A stretch of 64,000 nt of DNA from Taenia hydatigena (lineage: Eukaryota; Platyhelminthes; Cestoda; Cyclophyllidea; Taeniidae): contig JADWOT020000004.1 in the NCBI GenBank assembly GCA_036345935.2, forward strand, positions 12,239,423 through 12,303,422, read 5' to 3'. Positions 12,701-26,586 of the stretch are shown here, in pieces. Each line of letters begins with the position of its first letter. Positions within the stretch are counted from its first letter, which is position 1. A model generated the notes under the pieces. It was not told the origin of the DNA and searched no databases. It saw only the letters and a program-made list of their open reading frames with translations. A program made the translations under genes and the position numbers.

Positions 12701-12889
12701 GCTTTTCCCATTCAGCAGGCTGGGCAGCAGCGTTGGTTGCATTGTCAGACAGCTAGACAGGATGACCTACTTTTCTCGCCAGTCTGCTGCACTTCTCGCT
12801 GTTTAGGGATAGAGGGATGTAGCATGGAGAAGCGTGAGTTGAAGTGGTGAGGTTTGGAGCGACTCAGGTTATATTGGCTTAGCTCAGCG
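9712..12889. other. Low-information region
   Basis: Holds a degenerate GATG/GGAT-rich stretch near 9895-9950 and several short frames of doubtful meaning. The best is 11120-11371 (plus), which reads SSFIKNDLKDVLQFPTYYN and further mixed-composition sequence, but it has no recognised domain or second copy. I see no convincing gene. Confidence 0.45.
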
Positions 12890-13125
12890 TAAGCACTGCC
12901 TCTTTGCCCTTGCCTCCCTTCATTCTGCATCGAGCCGTAGTGAGCATGAGAGAAATGCTGTATTCCCTCTTACACGTTGATTTGACCTCCCTCACCACTA
13001 CTCAGCCTGTGACGCGATCACAAGCGCATCTGAATATCATTGGGGCGTCATTGCTTGCGGCCGTTTTGCATCCCACCAAGATGATACATTTTGCTTTACA
13101 TGTTTCCCAATTAAAACCACATTGA
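12890..13125 (+). repeat. R4 repeat, copy 1
   Basis: Matches 26587-26790 in the same orientation with many substitutions. Shared landmarks are TTTGCCCTTGCC, GTGAGCAT, GACGCGAT and AAAACCACAT-like ends. An old dispersed repeat with no coding potential seen. Confidence 0.65.
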
Positions 13126-13486
13126 CTGATCTCAATCCACTCACGTGCTAAGCATACTGTCTTCCCCATTAGGCACACCATTCACCATCAACCACGACTA
13201 ACCGGTTGATAACTAAGTTTCTATCTCCAAACGCTCTTTACACGTTTTAATGCTAGAAGTGAAGTGACGCGCTACACCAGTTTGGATTATTTGAATAAAG
13301 CTGCACTCAACTCATTTTACTTGGTATTTTGGCTGTCAACAGTTTGCATGCACGTATGTGGAAGTTGGTTGGGTAATTTGTTGGCGCAGATGCACACGTA
13401 GTGCTGCAACTTTGCTTAGGTTTACAGTGGTTGCTATGACATGGCAGTGTGCGGTTAATTATTCCGTAGGATGCAAATCCTCTTCC

Positions 13487-14420
13487 ACTAACACATAAAA
13501 GCACCGAGTTTGGCGTAGACTCGAGGGGACCGGAAACTAGTTGCAATGACTACCACATGGAGTGAAATGTGGCCAAATTAGCACAACTGAGGAGGTTCAA
13601 CAAAGCAATAATCTCATTTGGCAATTATATTCGTTTGAAGTCGTAAGCGTTTTACGCATTGATGCAACAGAGAAACCTACTTACTTATCATTACAACCAT
13701 GACGACAACGACAAACGAGTGATGGTGTGGAGTTATTGTGTCCCAAGGGAAGAATTCAGCGTAGCACCCAATAGTAAAGCGCTGAAGAATATTAAGATGA
13801 AAGGTAAAAGTGTCGGATGGTGGGGAGTGCAAAGTCCACGAGATCAGACAATGTGCACAAAAAGCCCATCCCCTATGCCGACGTTCGCACGTAGCCTCAC
13901 AAGGATTACGAAGAGTAGATCCCAGTCCACTTGCTCTCCTTTCACCCTTTCGTCCACTCACTTACCCGCCCACCTACTCATTCCCATTCATCTACTTCAA
14001 GCGACAGTTCGAGAGATCCTTCATAGCAACTAGTTCGAGTCATTCACGCCCACTACTCACTTCTTTGTAGTAAAAACAAATGATGTCGCTAGTTACGCCA
14101 TTAGAGGTGGGATGTACGATTTAGTAAACAGCACGACTGGCATTGCAACTAGGAATCCATTTCGAATTGTGCATGATCATGGTGCAAACCGCGATCTAAC
14201 GCAATTCGCCTGCAATTCACGCAGCCCTTAACAAGCCTCAAACTAGTTGTAATGATCACCACAATGTGGTGCATTGTCACCAAATCAGCACCACGGGAAC
14301 ACATCAAACATTCGTTAAACTCATTTGCCAATCATACTGATTTCAAACCTTATCTATCCTAAGGCGACAGGACTGAGCGCCAGCTCTACGGATCTTAGTG
14401 TGAATGGCGACGCCTACTGA
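13487..14420 (-). repeat. R3 repeat, left inverted copy (internally deleted)
   Basis: The reverse complement matches 30323-30842 and 32155-32571. Coordinates run inversely: 13487 pairs with 32571, the last base before the assembly gap, and 14420 pairs with 30323. At 13902/13909 about 1.3 kb present in the right copy (30843-32154) is missing. The diverged third copy at 20155-21480 is colinear with the right copy across this point, so a deletion here is more likely than an insertion there. The 13650-13900 part also belongs to the R2 family. Confidence 0.8.
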
Positions 14421-17400
14421 GTGGTAAGTGGTTTCAGTGGATGCAGTGAGGAGAAATGGATGGAGCACACAACGGTGAAGCGGTGCATAATGGAAAGTGG
14501 GATGAAGATAGGTAGTGTGTGGAGGCAAAAGCGTTGAGGAGCAAAGCAGGCCAATTCCATGTCAGATTAGATAGTGTAGTTAATGCCTAGTAGGCCTTCC
14601 TCTAAACGGTGTGCAGACACGAATTTACAAGCACATTCAAACATTTATCACTCTCTGCAGCGTAACTGTGACAGCTCAAGCCACTACCGTATGCCACTAC
14701 GCATACAGTAAAGAGTTATCTACGGGCATTTGTGCAATGCACTTGACACTGACTTACTGCAATCACTCAAATTTGTACTTGAAGTGGAGTTAAAGCTGTA
14801 AAAGCTCTAGAGAGCACTTGCTTAATAATTGTGACAGACTGAGTGATTGAATGAGCACTTGATGTTGATGGAATGATAAATGACGCATTCATGCACGATT
14901 CCACTGAAATGCAAGTCTAGTTTTCATTTATGATGGTGTAGTAATTGTGGCAACTTGGCTACGTCTCTGCATCGCAATGATTTCCAATCCAGTATTTGGA
15001 TGACACACTTGACGCTTTGGTTACGCTGCCTCACACTGAAAGACGTCTTCTCTAACTCCATGCTCGTCTCAGCATCATGGCATCTACTTTCCGATCTTTA
15101 CAAGAACCCAGATAGTCGTGTTAAAAGCGTTACTAGACATCATCATGTACTCTACAAAGAACTAACTGGTGCCTGCAACATTTTACCTGCAGTCACGAGT
15201 GCGCCGATTGGCTCACTCCTCTGAGCCTTTTCATTTAGTCGTGCGGTCCCATCGACAGGCTATTTCCAATTTATCAAAAATTCACAGGGTCTAGTGGCAT
15301 TGAGGCTAATGCACGATGCTCTAGTCGTTTTGATAAGTAGGCCGAATTTGACGCGGCATTCCGGAATCGCGGAACTGTGTTGAGACACTGCTGATGGGGA
15401 GTTTCGTAGGATTTAATCTGTTATAGACTTCCTTTGCTCATTTCTTGTGGCTTTTGGCAACGCGAGAAAGCAACATATCGGTCTCTGCTTCTTCCATCAT
15501 CCGCTGATTCAGAACCTTCTTTAGTTTGGCGTTTTCATTGGTGTTGCGATGAATGGGCATCGGCAAATCATGCAAAAGCTTACAAACTGATATGTCACAA
15601 TTTGGAACATTATGGCGCACTGCGCTACCTAAATCTGGTGTGTTTGTCTCGGTCCATATCGTCTCCTCTCCCCACCGTTTCGTCCAAATTGTTCAAGTGA
15701 CCACTTGTGGCAGTTTAATTGCCAAATAAGCACTAATCCATAGCCAGTGGAAACCCTAACTCTTTCCTTCGCCTGTGTCACACCCCGCTACCACCCCATC
15801 TTCGCGTAAAAGCGGTGGTGGTAGTAAATCGGCTACACCTTTCCTATGTTCCGCAGCCACAATTGAAATCAAAACTTGTAGCTGTTCTTGCCGCTATTGG
15901 TGTAGATGGACGACTACCCCGGTACTGGGGACGACATCCCTGTGTGGGTGCCATTTCTCAATTTCCTCCACATCCACCCGTCTTCACATCCATTCGACTT
16001 TTATGAATGCTTTTATCTCCACCTCAGTTCATGCGAATAGTTGAGCCTAAAAGCAGTGATCAGGATATCCCTTGCAATTGCTCTAAGTGTAATTGGGAGG
16101 AGAATGGGAGCAAATCTTCTGAAGTGCCCCACAGCATTGATCAACAATAGGAGCATTGGATTGGCGCGTTTAGGGTGTCGTGTCCTGCATTGCATGCATT
16201 TTCGTATCAAAACTGCATCATTTTTTAAGGTTGGCGATTTGCGTTTTGCGCCCAGTTATGCATAACCAAACGTCAAAGCCTTCGTAACACATTATTTAAT
16301 TCTGTGGTGAATGCTTAACTTGGTCAGTCTCTTCAAGTGCCATCAGTATTGACACGCGACTGACCTGATTGTAAGCAAGTAACCATGTGATATGTAATAG
16401 GCTGACCATTTCTCTATATTGAGTTACTCTCATGCTCCATGATAAAGCTGACCTTAGGGACCTCGATTACGGTACACGATGCCACCTCTTGCGTCCCTAC
16501 CATAGCCTTCCACTGACTGTAGTCGTGCATAATTTTGCCATGCAACGCCTGCAAAGCATCAACTCAGTAGTGACATCATCCCCCATTACATTTTGTGGAG
16601 ACAACGCACATTTAAGCAACCACGTAAAATAAGGGAAAACGAGTAACCATGCCTAGGCAAGTGCATAGTAGGAGCTTGCGCCCGCATTGGCGTGATGACT
16701 GAATTGAATCTTCAGCACTACTTACCCACTGGTTCGCTGGTTCCAGAAGTGAGGCAATAAGTTTGGATAGCGATATCAGTGCCTAAATTCGACACATGAA
16801 GCCATGCGCATTTCATCGAAGTGGCTTATCGTCAATTTCTGGAAAGTGAACGCAGAACCTCGTAATTTCTCGTTAATGAGGTCAATCTGAGCCACCTAAC
16901 AGGTTCCAGCCAAATGGCATCACTTAACGGTTTTGGGTTACCACATCAAAGCTTTCATTGAATTAAGTGAATTTATGCAAAATATAGTTGTTAAATAAAG
17001 TCTACTTGTAAAAATGAATGCCAATGTATGGGAAAAATGTTCATCAAACCGCCCCATGCAAAAGTCAGTACATGCTAAGCAATAAAGTGAGCAGAAATAT
17101 GCCATGGATTTCTTTTTCACAAAATGAGTGATTTTGGGGTAATTTATGACTGTTGGAGTTATTTTGTTTTCATTCCCATTTGATTTGTCCCATTTCATCA
17201 GCATTATTCTTAGTGTCGTTCCAACAAACTTCATAAGGCGTAGCAGGAATTAAGGCATTTTCTTATTTGCTCGTAGAACAAAACAGGAAACGTAGCCACA
17301 AGGGTCGAATAAGTGAGACATCTAAGGTAATTCTCCGTATCATGCACCATGATGCTTGATTGGGAGCCATAATAGGAAGACACAGGAGCGATGTGTCCTT

Positions 17401-18809
17401 AGGCCAAATTCTAGCCCAATTGAATGCTGCTTCCTCAGACAGCAGACACGACGCCACCATAGACCATGCTACAACTGTCACGAGTCGACTTTCACACTTG
17501 TAAATAGGGAAGGATTCAATTACAATGGCGCAAGGCATATTCGTGAACGTTTTGCTAAGTCTTTTGCCACATGTCGAATCACCACGCGCTATCATATCTC
17601 CCCCAAACCCGCTTCATTCTCAATATCTTCCCTCACTTTAGCTTACCCTACCAGGCTGTGCTCGGTTTAAACATCACAAGCCTCTCCTCCGTGTTCAGTG
17701 CGCATCGATGCGTCAAAGCACAGGGAGCAGGTAAGAGGTAAGTGGTGTCTACGCGGATGAGAGCTTGGGTCATGGGGAGTTGCAGGCCTGTGTAATGAGG
17801 TAACAGAGAGTTTGCAGCGCCGCAAGCAAACATGCTAATATGCAAAGTCGAGCGTATTGATGGGTAGGTACTGTTAGCTCCCGCCCCATAATCAGCCCAA
17901 TCTGCGCGATACGGAAATGGGCAAATGGATTGCAGCACAGTTTGCGATTCCCACACGTTTTGATCCACAAAACATCCAGTGCTTTTGCAACGAGTTACCA
18001 CTCCAACTTGGTTTCAATGAAATGTTGGCAGAATGGTATCCCTAAGTCACTTTCCATGGAAGAGCGAAGAAGGCGCTTAAGCAGATAATGAGTAGAGATG
18101 TCATTTCGCATGAGATGGGTAAACGTGGAGGGTTTCACGTCAAGACTAACGTTGTGGCTAGCTGTTGCGCACTCGTAAGTGCCATACGCACTTAGTTAAC
18201 AGGAAGGCTAAAAATTAAGTTACTCTCCACTATCAGCACTCAGCAGCAGTAATGGTCCATCCGAGTTGCAATTAAGTCTGGAACATAAATAGGATTCGAC
18301 CAAAATTGCACCGTTAATATTAGAGACCAAAGCGAATGAATTGTTACTGATCTTGGCGACGAGTTAGAGGATGTTCACTCTTTTGGACAGCAGTGGAGTT
18401 GCCATCCCTTCCAACTGCCAGCTGAGCGCGAAACCCACTCATTGGCTCCACCTCGCTGAGCCGTGTGCTGCGGAGCGGTGATTACTGGACGCATTCTGCA
18501 GCTAAGGTGACAGTGATGCAGGGCCTTACATGCATGATAATGATAGGATTCCACCTCTTACCAACCTACCCTACTTCTAGGCCACTAAGCTTACGACCAG
18601 ATCACTAAGCTGGCTCTAGGATGAGTTTTTAATTGGCGTGTCGAAGGGAATCTACCTATTAGCTGCATGACAGGCTGCATTTTGTCTGGAACTATACAAT
18701 ATTGATGAAATCAAATGGAGAAAGCAAACTTATACGCTAGAAATCATCGTCTAAACTGATTAGGCTGACCGACAGGATCCGTTATAGTTGACATTGGTGT
18801 GGATGCATC
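14421..18809. other. No supported gene
   Basis: Several frames of 60-120 codons occur on both strands (for example 17263-17595 and 17648-18001, minus, and 15815-16006, plus) and overlap each other. None has a recognisable domain, a paralogue in the window, or a convincing splice-site pair. They may be chance frames or very old coding remnants. Confidence 0.45.
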
Positions 18810-19241
18810 TTAGCAGCCCATGTACCAACTTGATCTTGCAGCGAGTTGAAAGCCGTTGATAACTCGGACTGAGGTGGTCTCATTGTGCCACGAATACATA
18901 GAGTTAAGCCTAGAGTTCATCACGAGTGTGATGTCCTTAGAATGCAGGTAAGCCACCCAGTGCTTCGGCTGCACTGTGTTCAGCGTCGGTCTCATCGGAA
19001 TGACAATCGTTATTTTGGTAGACGGTAATGATTGCATGTGGAGGTGGAGGAGAAAGTGTGCCAAGTAGATACACAAGCGAGCTGGGTACTCAACAGCGGC
19101 GGCACTCAAGTGACGTAAGTCCAGTAGGACAGAGCTACTTGTAAGAAATGATTTGGTAATTGTTTCTATTGCGAGAAATATCCACTCGCACTCTTGTCTC
19201 GTGGTGTTTGTACGGCACAAACACAGGCTACAAGTGCACAA
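18810..19241 (-). other. Unassigned 143-codon open frame
   Basis: One of the longer frames outside low-complexity sequence; it contains KHWVAYLHSKDITLVMNSRL and is followed by no obvious donor. The start context is unremarkable. I do not recognise it, and a frame of this length can occur by chance at this composition. Confidence 0.15.
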
Positions 19242-19734
19242 TAAGACATTACGGAAAGAATTACTGCTTAAATGCTCATTTGTAAAGCATGCTTAGGAAT
19301 ATGAGGGTGATGCCATGCTCCCTCCAGCTGCCACTACCGCTTGGTCAGCTATGACAGTGATGTGGTGGGTTGATTAAAATTTGCCAGCTTAACAGATCTC
19401 TTTGCACTTGCTCCTTCTCATATAAAAAGTATCATGCAAGCAGTTTTGATGGGCAACACGAGGGACATAATAATGTCATCTTTTGCTCAACATGCGGAGG
19501 ATCCAATTTGGTTTACATAAATTACTCGGCCAAATTCATCACCCTCTTTTGCTTATCTTCCTTGGCCTCCATTTATCGCTCACCTCTTCTTCACCTCATT
19601 CTATCCATTCGGCGCACTATCACGTATACCTCCATGCAGTCGGTCTTCGCACAACTCACGCATCGCGCACGCTCAACGAGGTCAAATGACACAGCCACAC
19701 ACACGTGTGAGGTGTGGTCACGCGGTCCTCCTCT

Positions 19735-19780
19735 CCACCCACCCACTCACCCACTTACCCACCCATCCACCCACTTCCAC
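19735..19780. repeat. CCAC/CACT simple repeat
   Basis: A degenerate CCCACCCACTCA-type tetranucleotide tract. It sits inside a long but probably non-coding plus-strand frame (19370-20128). Confidence 0.85.
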
Positions 19781-20154
19781 AGGGATGATTTCGCAGGCCA
19801 GCCCACGCTCACGTCTCATGATTTAAGGCCAACAACGCCAGCATCACCGGACTCGTATAAATCTACACGTTGTGATTTTGTGTATATGGACTGCGTCTCC
19901 CTACAAACATCTGCGTATGCCTCAGTGCATTCACCTATTCTTCTGCATTCTCTAACGCAGTCATCCATCCATCCACCCACCTACACGTACCAGTCACTTC
20001 GTCTCGTCACAGGGCCACCATCACTGTCTTTTCACATCGCCTTTTCATGCTTTAATCAAGACGGGCTTGTTTACGTTTTTGCAGTCGGATTCCTTACCAA
20101 GTCGCACGTCACACTCCCTGCCGCATAACTTGGTGGCATTTAATCGCTACTGTC

Positions 20155-21480
20155 AAGAAACCAGCAGTGTGCGTGATTAAACCACAAAACACTTGCCAAT
20201 AAGGAGCTCTCGAAATGCCTTTTAAAGTGGGTGGTTGAAAGAAGGGTAGGCAGACTGAGACTTACTCTTCGCAAAGTTGATGCTGTTTGCCCTTGTCTTC
20301 AGCTATTCTGGCAGTAAACAGATGCAAACATGTAAGCAACACGACATTTCTTTGTAAACACTAAATCGGCCTGCCTCACAACCATTTAGCCTGAAATAGG
20401 ATCATAGCCACATAGTTTGGTTAGTGAGCTGTCGTTGCCTTCGACTGCTCCGTGAGTTCCAACAAAGAGGCATTTTCATCGTCTACTTCCTAACTAAATC
20501 AACATCAATTAGTGCCATTCTTCCTAGGCCCTAAATAAATTGTTCACCATTGCTCTCAATCGCAACTGTTTAATGGAAGGATAATTTTCCTCATGGAAGT
20601 CATGCCCCGCCATTTGACGCTAAGACAATATTAGGACTTTTCCAGATGTTGTCCGATCGTTGCAATTGTCAGATTATTGACTCATTAACTTCAAGTTTGA
20701 TCAATCTCCCGTTGCTACTCGCCTTTAGTTGGGACTTCCCTACTTGTAGATGCCAACGGAAATTTAAGTAAAGAGATTTATTCGAGGTAGTGATAGAATC
20801 ACGTCCCACATTCAGCATGGCACAACACCCGCACGATTAATTGCAATTCTATGGGGAAAAAGCACGAGTTTTGTGAATCACTGGGAATAATTTTCTCTCT
20901 TGCTCCTTGCGATTTTTCCCAAGGTTAAAACTATGCGAAAGGCTTCATCGTCATCTGCCTTGAGTAAAATGAACCATCCTTGATTTGAGTGCTATATCAA
21001 TTCTACCATTGTAAAAATATGTTTCATTTCACCAGATTCTTCCCAAATCCGGCAGATGGATTAAGGGATTGGCCAGTGGGTCATTCCATAGTCATTGAAC
21101 AGGAGGTGTGTTGAAGTTGATGGGAGGGCGTGCGTTGTGATGATTGAATTGCGCCCGCGCTGGAAAAGAAATAAGGAAATTGACGAATGGAAATTGCTTC
21201 AGTTGGAGTAGTTTTGCAGTCGCAACCGCGGAAGCAAGTTATGTTAACTCAGTATTTTAATGGGCCGTAGATTTGGTTTCCAAAATACAATTGGCACACC
21301 GATTAGGCGATGGAATTGAAAGAGTTTTAGGGAATTTTGATTCCAATCATGAAAGCGTGAAGCATTGCATGGAAAAAGTTAACCGCAAAATGCCTCGCCA
21401 GCGCAGTCTCTGAAAGCATTAACCAAGTATCAGTTCTGCATTTGCATCTACACCAAGAGATTACCCAACCAGCTTACCCA
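20155..21480 (+). repeat. R3 repeat, diverged third copy
   Basis: Colinear with about 30690-31870 in the same orientation. Landmarks are AGTGTGCGTGA, GAGCTCTCGAA, the TACTCTTCGCA stretch, ATGCGAAAGG and GAGTGCTA. Divergence is much higher than between the two inverted R3 copies. It includes the sequence missing from the copy at 13.9 kb and so serves as an outgroup. Confidence 0.55.
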
Positions 21481-22188
21481 TCTCCCACTTCATATCTACA
21501 AATCACAAGGCCGAGATTTATCCGCGCACTTTTGAGCCATTTGGATTAAGGAGATCTGCACCACCAGCACGCACACATGTAATGTTTTATAGAGTTAAAT
21601 CGACAAATCCCATAATCATCTTTATTTCGAAGCAAAAGATCAGGCTGAACTGCACAACAAACAGCATTCGGAGAAAGAAAATTAACTTAATGCACCAACT
21701 TGGTGCTGATTTTAATTAATATCCAACAATGACATCTGAAGCAGGCGTGCAGCAACCCTGACTGATCCAATCCCAACGACCCCACCGTTGCTCAATAGCA
21801 TAAGCCACTAGAAGAGAGCCCACCATCTCCCCATTCTCAATGTCTTCAACACTCAATCATCAATAGCAGATATTTCCTTGCTGTACACAATAGGCATGGC
21901 ATTAGTAGTGACAGCTTCAAGAGCTAGCAAATAGTCAGCACAACTCAAAAGACGGTCGAAGTGTGTAAGAAATTTTGCTTTGAAAGGCTAAGCTGTAAAC
22001 TTGTTTTGGGTTCTGAGAACTGATGCGCTTCTCTGTTTCCAACTCCTTAGAGTTACACTCTGCAAACCTGTCACGAGCCGCTGCCACCTGATACGTCGAT
22101 GCACCCAGCAGCAGCGTGGAAGGCACACCTCTCAGCTTAATATACCAACGGCAGTGCAACGCGTTAGGGCAACATAAAGTTTGCGGCA

Positions 22189-22622
22189 TCGCGCTTGCTT
22201 ACAGAGCGCTTTGTTGCATAGCGCCACATTTGTTGGTCTGATCAGCTCACTTCACTCATCACTGCCGTCAAACGTTTCTACTTCTACTTGCTGCCCTTGT
22301 TTTGCTCAAATCACTTCGTCGCTCAACGTTTTCCCACGTATGCGTGAGGCTCAAATGAAAAGCAACTTCGGTTTCCTAAATAAAAGCCTTGACGGTTAGA
22401 AGAACAAGTTTGCGATGCCTTCAACCTAGCAGAGATATTTTCGCCGCTTTCATCTTCCTACAGCTTCACGGCTCATACTGCACAACGTGATAAAATAAGT
22501 TGGTGAATTTGAACCTCACCATTGCTTTTCGGGGAGGAGTATTTGTGATGATTCCACAGCAATCCCTCTACATACCAGTATAACTTTCATTCCAATCAGC
22601 CGCACATTACATTGCCGACGAG
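22189..22622 (+). repeat. Inverted repeat IR5, left arm
   Basis: The reverse complement matches 60957-61391 with high similarity along its length, including TGGTCTGATCAGCTCACTTC, ACGTATGCGTGAGGCTCAAA and ATTCCACAGCAATCCCTC on this strand. No terminal inverted repeats or coding frame are evident. It ends about 160 bases before the third R1 fragment. Confidence 0.8.
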
Positions 22623-22783
22623 CTCCTTCTCACAAATTGCCTTTATTCTATTGTGCAAGAACGACACTCAGTCCTCGTCATGACGTGTGATTCACGCATT
22701 TCTTAGTCTAATGCGGATGTCCTAATTCCAACACAATTTAACGACTGACGTGGGTTGACGAGCCCATAAGGCTAAACTATAAA

Positions 22784-23190
22784 GCGAGGGCGATGACGAG
22801 GGCAGTCATTTGGCTGACCTCATTGACGTGTTCGCGCATTGGCTGTCACGTCGTCGTGGTCGTGGTCGTCTACCCCATCGGTAGTCACGCCATCAACACG
22901 TCTGTCACATAATGCCATGTCCATCGATAAATAATGCGGTGGGAGGTGTTGAGGCACCAAACAGTCCTTGCGCCACAGTGATTGCTTGCAACGACAATGG
23001 CATCATCCACACCGTTGTCCACTTGGTACTTCGCAGTAGTAGCAGTAGTAGTAGACTCCCACCTCATCTAATGGCAAAGCATTTCTGCCTTTCTCAAGCC
23101 AAAATGACAATGCGAGTAACCATGGCACTTGTGCGGTCTGCCTTTGCTTCACTCGCTCACTCACTCACTTACTCACTCAATCACTCAATC
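22784..23190 (+). repeat. Long repeat R1, partial third copy
   Basis: Starts at GCGAGGGC and matches 1153-1545 of R1 copy 1 and the equivalent part of copy 2, including the stretch GGCTGACCTCATTGACGTGT. Similarity ends in the CACT-rich tract. It has its own differences from both long copies, so it is an independent copy of an inner part of R1 rather than a recent assembly artefact. Confidence 0.8.
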
Positions 23191-23466
23191 ATCCCCGTCC
23201 TTCAGGCACCTAGAATATTGACAACGAGTTGTCAGATGGAAATGCCTCCTCTTTCTCCTCCTCCTCCTAACAGCAAAGCACAAATCAACACTAACACTAA
23301 GGACCACCGCCAGTCTACCCAAGCAGTATACCGCAACCCCACTCCACCCCCATTAAGCACACTCCAAACGTCGTTCAAGGCACAAACAACCCCACAAACT
23401 AACAAAACAGTCCCCATTTACCGCCTATCGTGCTATACAGTGGCAAAAAATGCACCACGTGAGTAG
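22912..23466 (+). other. R1-type open frame, extended version
   Basis: The first half is the same frame as at 1275-1550 and 51219-51497 (MPCPSINN, then CNDNGIIHTVVHLVLR). Here the frame does not stop after the CACT-rich tract and runs on for about 90 more codons into unrelated, proline- and threonine-rich sequence. The extension is best explained as a chance frame beyond the repeat boundary. Confidence 0.15.
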
Positions 23467-26400
23467 AAGGACTGATTCCATCGCTCCGAACAACACCTAA
23501 TCGCCACACTTCCTCATCCAACGACTTGTTGAAGTGAAGGCCACAGTCTACCAAAAGTGCTCACCCATCCGCCTTTTTCTAACGCCAAGTTAGGCTTTCG
23601 CATTAGTGAGGAACCAGAATCCTTCTCTCCGTGATTACAGTTGGCAAGAATAAAATCCACACCTTTCAATGCGTCCAAACCTTCTTACTGGTTAGTTCAA
23701 CCGCAAATCCAAGTCGTTTCTGATGCAAAAATCAACATTGGCCACTTATCGAGTTGGGTAGCCTAAAAGGGCTGATGAAATTGCTGTTGTTGCGATAGCG
23801 ATCGTTGGATGAATGAATGAATGAACGAACGAATGAATGTCCCCGTCGGTGATGTCCAGGCATACGCACCAACACAGGCAGAAGCAGAGGTCTGTGGAGG
23901 AGGCAGAGAATGGGACGATTGAGTCGCCGCTTCAATCGATATAGCTGCGTCCACCGACCGTCTGTGACGTGCAGTATCACAATCCTTCGGCTTCCAAGCA
24001 TTCCGAACCATTGCACCTGCAATATTGGAAGAGCGTTGTAAGGCGGAGCTGTGGTTTCGATGATGCAACAAATAATACAAACTAGAGCGGTTTTGTAACA
24101 AACACAATCATCTAAAGTACAAACACACAAAACAATTTACGAATCGCGCACGAGTGAGAGATATGGCAATGTATCGAAGTGGTTATGTAACCGTAATCGC
24201 AGCTGTAATGGTTTTGGATTCGCAAACCGTATCTTCTGCTGCATCACGTTTTTTGATAGGCGCCTTGCTACTGTTAGGAGATAGGTAAAACAGGCACATA
24301 TTTTGAACTACTAAAAGAAACAGAAGTTGGAATTATAAGGTGCATGGATGATAGCACAAATGTAACCGTGGATATGATTTTTGTTAAAACTAAGAAATGT
24401 CACCTCTAACCGAAGTGAGTCTTACTTTGTTGCAACTCAACTTCGGTATTAATGGGACAGACTTTTAAGCTAACCATGTTGGAAGATGTCTGCACATCAA
24501 AACCGACTTCGTGACAAATAGTCATGAGTCGCATAATTTTAATGCAATTCAAGCCTTCTAAATATTCATTCTTCGTAAGTAGTTGCGTTTGCTATGATAT
24601 CTTAGTCTTACTTAGCGAACCACAGGAACGATTGCCCCATCATACCACGTGCGGCTGTGAAGAGATGGTGCATTAGTCTACGACGGTGGGAGGGAATACG
24701 TGGTGGTCTCACAGCTATTTCATTTCCTAATGACAGTCTTTTGCGGTTCCTCAATGTGTGGACCAAAGCAAAGGAAGTGCATGATCCAGTTAGTGAGTGA
24801 GTAAATAAATACTAAGTCAGAGTATGGCCGCATAGCTTTGATAACAAAGTTTCGCTGATCAAAAATGCCCTAAAAGCAGGATCGTCAATTGCAGTAAATG
24901 AGCTATTGTGGATAGATCCAACCAGACCCTAAAGACGCTCGCATAGAATGGAGGTCAGTTAAAACAAACATTTATTTATTACAGACACACTTTGTGCTAC
25001 ATTCCTAAGGATTGCTGGGATGCAAGTTTCCTCATAAAGGGGATATTCGGTTCCAAGCTATAGGCACGATGATCGGGCTAGAGACGGTGACGGCATCATC
25101 AACAGCAGCAGCAAGACTTGTAGCTCGTCCAAGTAAGACACTCATTTTTAGCTAATATACCCTCCTTGCAATAATGGCTGCCTAGAACGGAAAAGATTCC
25201 GGGTACTAGAATGGTCGTTGGGTCGATACGCTAATCGCACTATCCCGATCCCCAGAGTTAAGTCTGCTGCGGCACAATGTGTCCCTGTGTCGACTAAGGC
25301 AGAGTCCGCATAGTCGTAGGATGAGCCAGAGTGTAGGACCTCTACAGCGCCTTGACATCTAAATGCTTTGTGTTTTTGGCGCTTAGTTCGTTGAAAAGTG
25401 TGCAGACGACGTGGTAGTACTACCATGGATGCAGACTTAGGAGAAACTCAAATATTGCAGAATTGATTACAAAACTCGAGGAACGAACTGCAACCCTCCT
25501 GCTTAAATTAGACTACAACAGGCTCAGCATGGAGATACGATGAACAAATAACTAGTTTAAAAGGCGACATTCATTGCTGCATGCGATTGTCAAACTAACA
25601 GTGGATCAAGATGATTGGCCGATTTGACGAAGTGGCTGACAATCCTCTTTGCGCACTTCTATCACATGTCGCAGCTACCAGGATAAACATAAGTAACGTT
25701 TCACTCACACGCCCAAGTCGACAATTGTAGACAGTATCTAAACTCTCCACTACTTTCGTTCGCTAAAATTCAGACCATGATGTATTTCAAGCCAGAGATT
25801 GTGCACACTCAACTGATCACATAACGTCCTAGCCTAGTCCGACACACATTATGATCTCGTGTCTAGCAGCCGAGCCATTCTCCATTCTCCCACCGCTAAT
25901 ATCATTCGCTGATTCTTAAGGGTGCCTGATTAAAATTGTGCGAGATTTCGTTCGACAGACATGGATTTGACACTCAAGTTGAACGTATTGTATGCTAGAC
26001 TCGTCTCCCAAAACAGCTTTATTTATCCTATTCACTGCCATGCACCAACTAACCATTGGATCCACTCCGTTAGTGCGTCATTTTCACAGTCGCAAGCATG
26101 ATGGCTAAATGCAGCCATCGATCACACCATCTCTCAAAACGACTGTGCTTGAAGCATGCACTGTTGCCTAATGAATTTGCAGCATTTCATCAAGCCTCCT
26201 GATGGTGCTAATCCAACCACTGTCTACTTCACGTGGCGGTCAAATCGTTTGGTTCCAAGATAATTACAGCATGAAGGAACCGCAATTTGATCGTATCGAA
26301 TGGCAGTTAAGACCATATTTGGGTGCCAATCAAAACCGATTTGTAGTCACATTGAAAGTCAAATTGTTTGCCACATGGTACGTTACACATCCAGCCGCAT

Positions 26401-26586
26401 AGCCTTGCAGTGCGGTTAGCTGTTGCTGAAAAGAAAGGAGTGGTATTAGTGAATGAAGTGAGGTGGTTGTTAATGTGGAATTTTTCGAATTATCGTCCTA
26501 CGTGAATGAAGATAAATTGGGTAGGTAAATGAGTGAGTAAACGAAGAGTAAGCAGGATCATCTTGCTCTTCTCGAAGTTGTTGCTA
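23191..26586. other. Mostly uninformative; one exon-like stretch
   Basis: On the minus strand, 24018-23870 reads AMVRNAWKPKDCDTARHRRS followed by more mixed sequence, with an acceptor-like ATATTGCAG before it and a possible donor (G then GTGCGT) after it. No family is recognised. A GAAT tetranucleotide tract lies at 23810-23839. The rest shows nothing I can support. Confidence 0.3.
23810..23839. repeat. GAAT/GAAC tetranucleotide repeat
   Basis: Tandem GAAT units with GAAC variants. It lies inside a minus-strand frame, which inflates that frame's apparent length. Confidence 0.9.

Noticed and set aside
19370..20128. The longest open frame in the window, 252 codons on the plus strand
   Set aside because: Much of it is CCAC/CACT simple repeat read as histidine, proline, threonine and serine. 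It has no domain, no homologue in the window and no splice signals, so it is very likely a chance frame through low-complexity DNA.
23732..24130. Minus-strand 132-codon frame
   Set aside because: Part of its length comes from the GAAT tetranucleotide tract. Only the 24018-23870 portion looks exon-like, and it overlaps a different frame of similar length.
25148..25426. Minus-strand frame with ALVDTGTHC, resembling the D-T-G of retroelement aspartic proteases
   Set aside because: Only the tripeptide fits. The residues around it do not follow the protease pattern, and no reverse transcriptase, integrase or LTR lies nearby.
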